Assembly (NCBI GenBank): GCA_963704455.1
Contig: OY969905.1
Location: forward strand, 2,418,001-2,482,000
DNA from: DASTCZ01 sp963704455
GTDB taxonomy: Bacteria > Acidobacteriota > Terriglobia > Acidiferrales > UBA7541
Length of the DNA: 64,000 bases
Direction of reading: 5' to 3'
In this document: in pieces, positions 1-7,410 of the stretch
How the letters are laid out: the number at the start of each line of letters is the position of its first letter
Numbering within the stretch: the first letter of the stretch is position 1
The notes under the pieces: generated by a model
Databases searched by the model: none
Told to the model about the DNA's origin: nothing
The model's input: only the letters and a program-made list of their open reading frames with translations
Position numbers and translations under genes: made by a program

Positions 1-1
1 T

Positions 2-253
2 GAAGGCGGAATCCGTTCCGTCGAAATCGGGACGCTAATGTTTGGCAACAACGCAAAAATGGATCTAGTGCGGCTGGCAATTCCGCGCCGCGTTTATACG
101 CAGAGCCACATTGATTACGTCGTGGAAGTCATTCTTGAAGTTTGGCGCAAGCGCGCTGGAGTCCGCGGGCTGGAACTCCTTGAGCAGGCGCCGATGCTTC
201 GCCACTTCTCCGCGCGGTTGCGGCCCGTTGCGGCGGCATCCGCGCGAACCTGA
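2..253 (+). CDS. tryptophanase / tyrosine phenol-lyase family C-terminus (partial)
   Basis: This is the 3' end of a PLP-dependent beta-eliminating lyase (tryptophanase or tyrosine phenol-lyase family), which splits an aromatic amino acid into the ring compound, pyruvate and ammonia. The reading frame is open from base 2, so the gene begins outside the window. About 83 residues are visible. They match the family C-terminus: a GGIRSVEIGTLMFG stretch, then LVRLAIPRRVYTQSHID, and a closing LRHFSARL segment. The PLP lysine lies upstream and cannot be seen, so substrate preference (Trp or Tyr) cannot be decided. A deoxynucleoside kinase gene follows after 37 bp and seems to have its own -10 box. 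Confidence 0.85.
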   Translation, partial: EGGIRSVEIGTLMFGNNAKMDLVRLAIPRRVYTQSHIDYVVEVILEVWRKRAGVRGLELLEQAPMLRHFSARLRPVAAASART

Positions 254-276
254 GCGCCGCCCGGCCCTGCCTTTGC

Positions 277-282
277 TATAAT
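277..282 (+). promoter_or_regulatory. -10 box TATAAT just upstream of the deoxynucleoside kinase
   Basis: A perfect TATAAT lies 8 bp before the GTG start at 291. No good -35 hexamer is seen at the expected distance. If the box is used, transcription would begin at about 288-291, so the mRNA would be leaderless or nearly so. No Shine-Dalgarno sequence is visible before the GTG, which fits that reading. Confidence 0.4.
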
Positions 283-290
283 CGCGATCC

Positions 291-965
291 GTGCCCGCCC
301 CCAAACAGAAGCTCGCACCCAAGCCTGCATTTAAGCCGCCCCGCTACATTGTTGTCGAGGGTCCGATCCGCGTGGGCAAAAGCACGCTCGCGCAGGTCCT
401 TTCCGACCGCATGCACGCCCGGCGCATTTTCGATTGTGAGGACAATCCCTTTCTTGCCGGCTTCTACAAGGAGGAGCGCGGCGCGGCGTTCTCCGCGCAG
501 ATGTATTTCCTTTGGGAGCGGCAACGGCGACTTCGCGAGGCGGGCATCGGCGAAACACCGGGCGCCGTAGTGGCGGACTTTTTGTTTGAGAAGGACAAAG
601 TATTCGCATATCTGAACCTGAGCAATGAAGAGCTGAAGCTCTACGAACGCTATTACGAGGCATTCGCGGAGGAATTGCCGAAGCCGGACCTGGTCATTTA
701 TCTGCAGGCCACGCCGGAGGTTTTGCGGTCACGCATCGCCAAAAAGGGCGCCCAAGCTGAATCGAGAATCTCTCCCGAATACTTGAATGAAGTCGCGCGC
801 GCCTACGAACACTTTTTCTTCCATTACACCGCGTCGGACTTGCTCGTCGTGAATACTTCGGAGATTGATTTCGTCGAGCGCAACGATGACCTGCAACAAT
901 TACTCCGCCGAATTCAAGAACCCGTTAAGGGCACGCAGTACTTCCTCCCGTTGACGCAGGAGTAG
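291..965 (+). CDS. deoxynucleoside kinase (dNK / deoxyguanosine-deoxyadenosine kinase family)
   Basis: This cytosolic enzyme phosphorylates deoxynucleosides to their 5'-monophosphates in the salvage pathway. The 224-residue length suits the family. The P-loop GPIRVGKST is at residues 24-32, the YFLWERQRRL segment carries the family's substrate-site region, and the LQATPEVLRSRIAKKG segment near residue 145 is the lid-type region. The start is GTG. An N-terminal tail rich in Pro, Lys and Ala (about 17 residues) precedes the first beta-strand and may be disordered. No SD precedes the start. A gene of different function (asparaginase) follows after 150 bp with its own SD, so this looks monocistronic. 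The nucleoside preferred cannot be read from the sequence. Confidence 0.9.
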   Translation: MPAPKQKLAPKPAFKPPRYIVVEGPIRVGKSTLAQVLSDRMHARRIFDCEDNPFLAGFYKEERGAAFSAQMYFLWERQRRLREAGIGETPGAVVADFLFEKDKVFAYLNLSNEELKLYERYYEAFAEELPKPDLVIYLQATPEVLRSRIAKKGAQAESRISPEYLNEVARAYEHFFFHYTASDLLVVNTSEIDFVERNDDLQQLLRRIQEPVKGTQYFLPLTQE

Positions 966-1115
966 ACAGACCTCTCTCACACTTAGCGCTCCGCAAGCAA
1001 TCCCGCCTTGCCGAAATGCGGCCCGTCGGACTATGCTGCGCATATTCTGGAATTCGGGTGCGCTGGAAATGCAAACACGCATGCGGAAAAACGAATAGTC
1101 TTGTGAGGTACACCG

Positions 1116-2288
1116 ATGAATATTTGGACTCGTCGCAAATTCTTCTTGACAACGCTCGCGGGCGGCGCGGCTGCAAGCGCGCAGAAACTCTTTGGCTCAT
1201 CGCTCAGCAATGGTTATAGCAAGGGACCTGACGCGGACTCGCTCAAACCATTGCCGCTTGCTCCGCAGGCTGCCGCGAAAGGCACGCGCCCAATAATCAT
1301 TTCCGCTTCAAATGGATTCCGCCACCTAGACAAGGGTATGGACATTCTCAACAAGGGCGGCGATACGCTCGACGCTGTGCTCGCCGTTGTCGTCGAGGTC
1401 GAGAACGATCCGAACGATCACTCGGTTGGCCTTGGCGGGTTACCAAACGAGGAGGGCGAAGTCGAACTAGATGCGCAAGTTATGCATGGCCCCACGCGGC
1501 GCGCTGGCGCTGTGGGAGCCATCCGTCGAATCCAAAATCCATCGCTCGTCGCGAGGCGCGTAATGGAGCGCACCACCCACATCATGCTCGTCGGAGACGG
1601 TGCGATGCGATTCGCCGCGGCGCAAGGATTCGAACTGAAGGACGACATGTTAACCGCATTCTCGCGCCAAGCCTGGCTGACATGGAAAGCCAAGTCATCG
1701 GCAAACTGGGCGCCGGGAATTGACAGCCCGGATTGGAAAGCGCAAGTTGCCGCACTTTTCGATACGCCGGAAAAACTGGCGATGAAGGATGCTGTTCTGG
1801 AGGTAGTCGCGCATCCACCCACGGGGACGATCAATTGCCTTGCGGTGGACAAAAATGGAGATATTTCCGGCACAACAACCACGTCGGGCCTCTCGTGGAA
1901 GATCCCCGGCCGCGTCGGTGATTCGCCGATAATTGGCGCGGGGAATTACGTCGACAATGACGTGGGCGCAGCCGGCTCTACAGGTCTCGGCGAAGAAAAT
2001 ATCCGCATCGTCGGCGCGCACACCGTGGTCGAGATGATGCGAAAAGGAATGTCTCCGACGAACGCGTGCCTCGAGGCCTTGCAACGTGTTGTCCGCAATT
2101 TCAATGATGACAAGGCGCGGCTCGCCATGGTGGACCTCAATTTCTACGCGCTCAATAAAGACGGCGTCCACGGCGGCGCAACTCTCTGGGGGCCACTGGC
2201 AGGGCGAAACCCTGCCACTTACGCCGTCCATGATGGCACACAGGCGCAGCACGTCCCGTTGAAACAGCTGCTCGACCGGACGGCGTAG
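1116..2288 (+). CDS. N4-(beta-N-acetylglucosaminyl)-L-asparaginase (glycosylasparaginase), Tat-exported
   Basis: This is an Ntn-hydrolase of the asparaginase-2 family. Members are autocleaved so that an internal Thr becomes the N-terminal nucleophile, and they hydrolyse the GlcNAc-Asn bond or isoaspartyl/asparagine substrates. The likely cleavage site is before Thr238 in PTGTINCLAVD, followed by the family stretch SGLSWKIPGRVGDSPIIGAG and then GLGEENIR. The N-terminus has a twin-arginine signal (RRKFFLTT, then an Ala/Gly-rich core), so it is probably exported folded to the periplasm. SD GAGG sits 7 bp before the ATG. The GGLPNEEGEVELDAQVMHG segment resembles the glycosylasparaginase subgroup more than plant-type asparaginases. 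A strong terminator follows. Confidence 0.88.
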   Translation: MNIWTRRKFFLTTLAGGAAASAQKLFGSSLSNGYSKGPDADSLKPLPLAPQAAAKGTRPIIISASNGFRHLDKGMDILNKGGDTLDAVLAVVVEVENDPNDHSVGLGGLPNEEGEVELDAQVMHGPTRRAGAVGAIRRIQNPSLVARRVMERTTHIMLVGDGAMRFAAAQGFELKDDMLTAFSRQAWLTWKAKSSANWAPGIDSPDWKAQVAALFDTPEKLAMKDAVLEVVAHPPTGTINCLAVDKNGDISGTTTTSGLSWKIPGRVGDSPIIGAGNYVDNDVGAAGSTGLGEENIRIVGAHTVVEMMRKGMSPTNACLEALQRVVRNFNDDKARLAMVDLNFYALNKDGVHGGATLWGPLAGRNPATYAVHDGTQAQHVPLKQLLDRTA

Positions 2289-2328
2289 GGCGAAGCGCTG
2301 AGGACGGCCAAATCAGAATGACTCTTCC

Positions 2329-2367
2329 GGCGGAGAGGCAACCAGTTGTTTGCCTCTCCGCCTTATT
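2329..2367 (+). terminator. rho-independent terminator after the asparaginase gene
   Basis: A perfect 13-bp stem (GGCGGAGAGGCAA, 2329-2341, with TTGCCTCTCCGCC, 2350-2362) encloses an 8-nt loop and is followed by TTATT. It lies 40 bp after the asparaginase stop. Confidence 0.8.
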
Positions 2368-2419
2368 CATGTAATACCCTTCTCTTCTTGCGGACGCGGA
2401 TTGTTCGCGGCCATCTTCA

Positions 2420-3577
2420 ATGGAACGCGCAAACATCGTCATCATCGGCGGCGGCGTTATTGGCTGCGCCATTGCGTACGAACTCGCCTCTCGATGGCAG
2501 GATGTGTTCCTACTCGAGCGCGCGCCGAAACCCGGCATGGGCGCAAGCACGCGCAACAGCGGAGTAATTCACTCCGGCATTTATTACACCAACGGTTCAC
2601 TGAAGGCGCGGTTCTGCGTTGAAGGAAATCGGCTCCTCCACGAATTTTGCGCCGCGCACGGCGTGCCCCACCGCCGCCCGGGAAAACTCGTTGTCGCTGC
2701 CCATTCGAACGAAACCTCCAAACTTGAAGCGCTTGCAGCCAACGGCCGGCGCAACGGAGTCGAAGGCCTCGAATTGGTTGATCGCGCCGCGATCCGCGCG
2801 CGCGAACCTCACGTGGATGGCGCAGCGGCGCTTTGGGTTCCTTCAACAGGAATCGTCTCGGCGGAAGATCTCGTCAAGACGCTCGCGAGGCTGGCCACGG
2901 ATCGCGGCGCGCACATCCTAACGCACGCGCTCGTGACTTCGCTTACGCCTCGCTCGAACGGTATTCTAGCCGGATTGGAAATCGAAGCTGCGGAGGGAGG
3001 GCGCACCTCAATCCACGAATCCGTGGAAGCGCGCTGCATAATCAACTGCGCCGGGCTATATGCCGACGAAGTTGCTGCAATGTTGGGCCTCACCGGCTAT
3101 CGCATCTATCCGGTTCGCGGCGAATACGCCGAAATTGTGCGCGGACGCGCGGATCTCGTTCGCGGACTTGTGTACCCTCTGCCCCATCCGGAGGGCATGA
3201 GCCTCGGCGTCCATTTGACGCGCACGGTGTGGGACACGGTCCTCGTTGGCCCGACGGCGCGATACGTCGCGCGTAAAGACGATTACGAAAGCGATCGCCT
3301 GCCCATCGAAGAATTTGTGCGCCGCGCCCGTCCGTTGCTTCCGGATTTGAAAGCGGAAGACATGCGGCTGGCCTACTCGGGACTGCGCGCAAAGCTCGTC
3401 CCGCCGCGCGACGCCACTGGAAACGAGCCTGCCGGTTCTTCCCCGGATTTTGTGATTACACGAGACCCCGCCGTCCCATCCGCGATTCATTTGATAGGTT
3501 TCGAATCGCCCGGGTTGACATCCTGCCTTGCTATCGCGCGGCACGTTGCACAACTCGCAGCGGAAACTTTGGACTAA
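2420..3577 (+). CDS. lhgO: L-2-hydroxyglutarate oxidase / dehydrogenase (DAO-fold FAD protein)
   Basis: This FAD-dependent enzyme oxidises L-2-hydroxyglutarate to 2-oxoglutarate and removes a metabolic side-product. The Rossmann dinucleotide motif is at the N-terminus (VIIGGGVIGCAIAYELA), followed by the characteristic NSGVIHSGIYY signature of the LhgO/L2HGDH group, an INCAGLYAD segment, a YPVRGEY strand and HLTRTVWDTVLVGPTA toward the C-terminus. At 385 residues it is close to the usual ~400. No clear SD is seen before the ATG. It stands alone between the terminator and the convergent YibQ gene, 23 bp away. Other DAO-family oxidases are possible, but these motifs favour LhgO. Confidence 0.85.
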   Translation: MERANIVIIGGGVIGCAIAYELASRWQDVFLLERAPKPGMGASTRNSGVIHSGIYYTNGSLKARFCVEGNRLLHEFCAAHGVPHRRPGKLVVAAHSNETSKLEALAANGRRNGVEGLELVDRAAIRAREPHVDGAAALWVPSTGIVSAEDLVKTLARLATDRGAHILTHALVTSLTPRSNGILAGLEIEAAEGGRTSIHESVEARCIINCAGLYADEVAAMLGLTGYRIYPVRGEYAEIVRGRADLVRGLVYPLPHPEGMSLGVHLTRTVWDTVLVGPTARYVARKDDYESDRLPIEEFVRRARPLLPDLKAEDMRLAYSGLRAKLVPPRDATGNEPAGSSPDFVITRDPAVPSAIHLIGFESPGLTSCLAIARHVAQLAAETLD

Positions 3578-3600
3578 GGAACTCTCGCCTTCATCGCAAT

Positions 3601-4785
3601 CTAGTGAACAACTTGAGAGGCAAACACAATCTCCACGCCCTCGCTTTGAATTCGCGGAAGGGAGTCCTGCAAAACCTGGAGCGTGGCCGGGTGCGGGTGC
3701 CCGATGGCGATAGCCTGCCCACGCAACTTTGCGTCACGCACTGCCAGCTCGAGCTGCTTACCAATTGCCGCCGCGTCCTGATCATCATCAAGAAAAACGT
3801 CGCGTGAAGCGGCAGGCACGCCAGCGCGACGCGCGGAGGTAAAGGCGATACTTGCTGGCGTCGTGCGGCTATCCACAAAGAAAAGGCCGCGCTCGTGCAG
3901 CGCCGGCATGATGGCATTCATCAATGAATTGTCGGCCGTGCCGAGCGAGCCTTGGTGGTTGTTCACTCCGAGCGCCTGTGGCACCGTGTCCAGCATTCCT
4001 TGCAGCATTCGCACCGCGTCATCCGCACTCATCCCCGTGCGAAGTTCGATGGTTTCCGCCTTCTCGCCGCCATTCGATTCCACCGGCATGTGAAGCAGCA
4101 CCTGATAGCCGCGGCGCGAGGCTTCCTCAGCAACAACCGATGAGAGCGGCAAGTGGGGGAGCACGGAGACGGTCAGCGGATATGGAATTTGAAACAGGGT
4201 TTCGGCGGCTTCGCGGTCATAGCCGAGATCATCAATAATAATCGCCAATTTGGGCAAATCAGTGGCCCGCGCCTGTTGTGCGCCGTTTCCAACAATCGGC
4301 GTGACCAACTCCACTGACTGCGTCCGCTGCCCCCCGTAGAAGTAATCAAAGCGCACCATTCCCGGCGCGCCTTTCCTTTCCGCGCGCGTCAGTTGGTGAA
4401 CCACCGCCACGCGGTCCATATCATCCAAGATCGCAGTGAGCGCCGCTTCATCTGCCTTGCCTTCATTCGTGCGCGGCAAAGTTACAAAGATGAAGTCGGC
4501 AGACGGACTCGGTGGCGCGCCGCTTCCCCGAGATTGTGGCGGGCCGGCCTGGCGCTCCGGAAACATCCCCGTTTCGGCGCGTCCCTTCGATCCGTTCTTC
4601 GCTGCCCGCACAAGGTCTCGTGTGATTGCACGGATCTGTATTCCGGTCAGCGGCTGTGGCTTTTTTTCGCAGGCGATAATGAACGCGCTCCATGCAACAA
4701 GGAGACACAGCATCGCCCTCGCCACACGCGTGAAACGAATAGGTTTTCTGAATTGTTGGGAAATAATCAGCGAGGCGGGATCCAC
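3601..4785 (-). CDS. divergent polysaccharide deacetylase (YibQ/DUF610), predicted lipoprotein
   Basis: This is an envelope protein with the NodB-like divergent polysaccharide deacetylase fold. The N-terminus has an Arg-rich n-region, a hydrophobic core and a lipobox-like IIAC, so it is probably lipid-anchored. A low-complexity linker covers about residues 60-105. The catalytic-type domain begins at KLAIIIDDLGYD (about residue 190), followed by LTVSVLPHLPLS, YQVLLHMPVES and VNNHQGSLGTADN, all hallmarks of the family. The start is GTG, 7 bp after the S41 gene, so the two are probably co-transcribed. In alphaproteobacteria a ctpA-yibQ neighbourhood is also common, often with envC. The true substrate of the YibQ family is not established. 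Confidence 0.85.
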   Translation of the reverse strand: MDPASLIISQQFRKPIRFTRVARAMLCLLVAWSAFIIACEKKPQPLTGIQIRAITRDLVRAAKNGSKGRAETGMFPERQAGPPQSRGSGAPPSPSADFIFVTLPRTNEGKADEAALTAILDDMDRVAVVHQLTRAERKGAPGMVRFDYFYGGQRTQSVELVTPIVGNGAQQARATDLPKLAIIIDDLGYDREAAETLFQIPYPLTVSVLPHLPLSSVVAEEASRRGYQVLLHMPVESNGGEKAETIELRTGMSADDAVRMLQGMLDTVPQALGVNNHQGSLGTADNSLMNAIMPALHERGLFFVDSRTTPASIAFTSARRAGVPAASRDVFLDDDQDAAAIGKQLELAVRDAKLRGQAIAIGHPHPATLQVLQDSLPRIQSEGVEIVFASQVVH

Positions 4786-4792
4786 TTCCGCA

Positions 4793-6052
4793 CTAAGTGA
4801 TGATCGGGAAATGTGAATGCGCGCGCCGCAACGGGGTCAGGCGCTCCGCTGCTTTCTGACCGCCATTGAGGAGCTCAAGCGCCTTCCCGAGGACCGGATC
4901 ATTCTTTGGGTCGCCCGGTGTAAGCGGTGGATTTTCCGCGTGACTGTAAACGAGTGGATCGTCCGCGGTCGTTGGGACTTCGGTCGTTGGCGCAACGCCG
5001 TCTTCCGGAATTGCCTTCCCGCCTGGCGTGTAGTAATACGCGATGGTGATATTTATTGCGGCGCCGTCGTCAAGTTGAATCAGTTTCTGCTGGCTCGCGC
5101 TGCCGAATGTCCTCTCACCCACCACTTCGCCTCGCTTGTTCCCGCCGATAGCCGCGGCAAGAATTTCCGCCGCGCCGGAGGTCGCACCGGAAGTCAACAC
5201 TGCCACGGGATTCTTCCACACTACCTTGCTTGCGTCGGCGGCGAATTCCTGCTTAGAGACGGTCTGTCCGCGCAGCGTGGCGATTGTGCCGGATGGAAGG
5301 AAGAGTCGCGCTGCCGAGATACCTTCGGATACTTCGCCAAGCGCGCAGCCGCGCACATCGAGGATCACCTTGTGCACACCTTCGCGGTCCAGCTCGACGA
5401 GCTTTGCGCGAAGTTCGTCAGCCCTCCCCGAGTCGAGCGTGGGGATTCGGATATAAGCGACATCCTGGCTAAGTTTGGTCACCGTGACGTGGACAGGTGC
5501 GAGCGCCTCGCGCGTGACTTCGCGTGTTTCTGTTTGCGTCTGCGCGCGCCCGCGGCTCACAACGCCGACCTTCACGACAGTGCCCGGCGCGCCGCTCAGC
5601 ATTTGCGCTGCTTGCTCTGTAGACATCTCAGTGGTGGTAAACCCGGCGACAGCTTCCAAGAGATCACCCGGCACCAACCCGGCTTTCTCGGCGGGGCTGC
5701 CCGGAAGAGTGGAAACAACCATCACAAAGGGAAACCTCTTGGAGAGCACCGCTCCGATTTGCCCCGCGGGCTTCGCACCGGCATTCTTCTTAAATTCCGA
5801 GTATTCCTGCGGGCTCATATAACTGGACATTGCGTCCAGCGATTCCAGCAATCCGTGGAGCGCGCCCGTTGTCGCCTTCGGGATGCTCGGCTCTTCGACG
5901 TATTCATCCTGGACTTTTTCCAGAACCTCGCTATAGACCGTCAAGGCGCGGTAGGACTTCTCGTCGTCCGACTTGAGCACGTAGCCCAGTGCGGCGTATG
6001 AAAACACCATCAAAGACAGGACTACGATTGCAATTTTTGTAGGACGGTTCAT
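4793..6052 (-). CDS. S41 C-terminal processing peptidase-like protein lacking the catalytic Ser-Lys dyad
   Basis: The fold and order are those of CtpA/Prc tail-specific proteases: an N-terminal membrane anchor or signal (IAIVVLSLMVFSYAALGY), a helical region, a PDZ domain (about residues 85-170; SPAEKAGLVPGDLLEAVAG), then the S41 core with VILDVRGCALGEVSEGI. In active enzymes the core carries SASASEI with the catalytic Ser, and FGKGSVQ with the catalytic Lys 25 residues later. Here the gap-free alignment gives Gly293 in TSGAAEI and Ser318 in TFGSASQQ, so both dyad positions are changed. It is probably a non-proteolytic PDZ scaffold. I chose the ATG at 6052 because the 64-residue extension upstream is not protein-like and the anchor begins here. 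YibQ follows directly. Confidence 0.85.
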   Translation of the reverse strand: MNRPTKIAIVVLSLMVFSYAALGYVLKSDDEKSYRALTVYSEVLEKVQDEYVEEPSIPKATTGALHGLLESLDAMSSYMSPQEYSEFKKNAGAKPAGQIGAVLSKRFPFVMVVSTLPGSPAEKAGLVPGDLLEAVAGFTTTEMSTEQAAQMLSGAPGTVVKVGVVSRGRAQTQTETREVTREALAPVHVTVTKLSQDVAYIRIPTLDSGRADELRAKLVELDREGVHKVILDVRGCALGEVSEGISAARLFLPSGTIATLRGQTVSKQEFAADASKVVWKNPVAVLTSGATSGAAEILAAAIGGNKRGEVVGERTFGSASQQKLIQLDDGAAINITIAYYYTPGGKAIPEDGVAPTTEVPTTADDPLVYSHAENPPLTPGDPKNDPVLGKALELLNGGQKAAERLTPLRRAHSHFPIIT

Positions 6053-6147
6053 GGGTCGCGGCTCGCTAGATTTTGAAATCCGAACTTGAAAATTAAGTAT
6101 AGCACCGTCTTCATTTCGGCACCACTTCAGCAGGGGGTAGTTGCGAA

Positions 6148-7170
6148 TCAGGCAGGAGGTGCGTGCGGTGGCGTGCCATGACCTTCTGCAGTCAGAAGTG
6201 CTTCGGCGGACGTGATGTAGGTTTGCGAAATCCGGTCGTGCCAACTCAGTTGGTCCTCATCCCAAAGCGTGGATAGGAACCCCATAAACACGGTGCCGCC
6301 GGAAATAAGGTAGCCGAAACTGCGCCACGCCAGTTGTGCTGGCCTGGGCGCGGTCCCGTCAAAACTGACCAACCGCAGCCCCCCAATCATCATTCCGGGA
6401 GTGGCTCCCCCCATTACCGTAAATAGGGTGAAGTACTGGGTGTAAAGTAGCGCTGCAATTGCGCCGCAGACCACCGCGTCTATTTTCGCGAGAGCCAGGC
6501 GGCCCCCAAACGCTGCAAACAATCCAAAGATCCCCGCGAATGCCAATGTCAGGCACGCCGCATCAACAAGACCCGCTCGGCGGCGCGAGGAAATGTCGGC
6601 GACAGGCATAAGCTGCGAATCGAACGGCATCGTGAAGCTTGCCAGTCGTTGAACAACCTGTGATTCCTCAAGCTCTGCAGGCCGGGATACATCAATGACG
6701 AGGTGCTCGACGGCGTCCCGGTTTGTTTTGGAGGCCGGTGTGTAATACTCGGGATCCGTGTCCTCCATCGAAATCCGCGTGGCAGCGGCGGCCAGCGTTG
6801 CTTGAAGCGGGTCTTCATATTGATCTTCGTCAAGGCTTGGCGGGTCAGAGCTTTCCGAAATGACGGAGTCATGGGTGTCATGCGGAAATCCGCCCGCGGA
6901 TTGCTGCTCGAATGGAAGAGCGGATTGCGAATCAGGGTCGCCTCCGTTTGCGCGCTCGCGCTTTGCGCGGTAGGTGCGAACGCGGTGCGTCAATTCTTGG
7001 CGCCATTCTTTTTCAACTGCGGGGCTCGTAGTGTCTGCCGCATTGGATGTGTGATTAGGCGTAGCGACAGCAACCGTCTCCGCCGGTGTGTTCAAGCGGG
7101 ACTCGCAATAGCAACATTTCTCGGCGGCGTCCTCATTAATGGCGCCGCAATTTTTGCAGGTTTGGATCAC
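6148..7170 (-). CDS. RDD-family membrane protein with N-terminal zinc ribbon
   Basis: The 340-residue protein starts with a zinc-ribbon-like CKNCG...CCYC pair (residues 5-21). A long, acidic, probably disordered linker follows (about residues 25-190). The C-terminal RDD domain has three predicted membrane segments (AACLTLAFAGIFGLFAAFGG, VVCGAIAALLYTQYFTLF, FGYLISGGTVFMGFLSTLW) and the typical RRRAGLVDA, GATPGMMIGGLRLV and LSWHDRISQTYI motifs. RDD proteins are inner-membrane proteins of mostly unknown role; some are implicated in ion transport. The S41-YibQ pair lies 95 bp downstream on the same strand, so all three may share a transcript. Confidence 0.8.
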   Translation of the reverse strand: MIQTCKNCGAINEDAAEKCCYCESRLNTPAETVAVATPNHTSNAADTTSPAVEKEWRQELTHRVRTYRAKRERANGGDPDSQSALPFEQQSAGGFPHDTHDSVISESSDPPSLDEDQYEDPLQATLAAAATRISMEDTDPEYYTPASKTNRDAVEHLVIDVSRPAELEESQVVQRLASFTMPFDSQLMPVADISSRRRAGLVDAACLTLAFAGIFGLFAAFGGRLALAKIDAVVCGAIAALLYTQYFTLFTVMGGATPGMMIGGLRLVSFDGTAPRPAQLAWRSFGYLISGGTVFMGFLSTLWDEDQLSWHDRISQTYITSAEALLTAEGHGTPPHAPPA

Positions 7171-7410
7171 CTATCCGTTTTGCGCTGCGAATGGCTTTTC
7201 CAAGGAGACAGTTTGAAATTCTAGCAGCCGGCTGCGCCGCCGCCATTGGCAACCGTAGACCGTTGTCACGAATCGTACAACCCGCAGGCAAATGAGACCC
7301 GCCGGCCCGAGGGTTGATTCGGCCCCTTTGTGTCGCATTGCGGCGGTCTGGGGGCGGTGTTAGGCTACCAGCCTGTTTTTTTGTTTCTGCGACTGAGGCC
7401 TCGCGGGACG

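Noticed and set aside
4817..6001. 394-codon plus-strand ORF opposite the S41 gene
   Set aside because: It is the reverse of the S41 coding frame with an Arg/Cys-rich translation and no motif.
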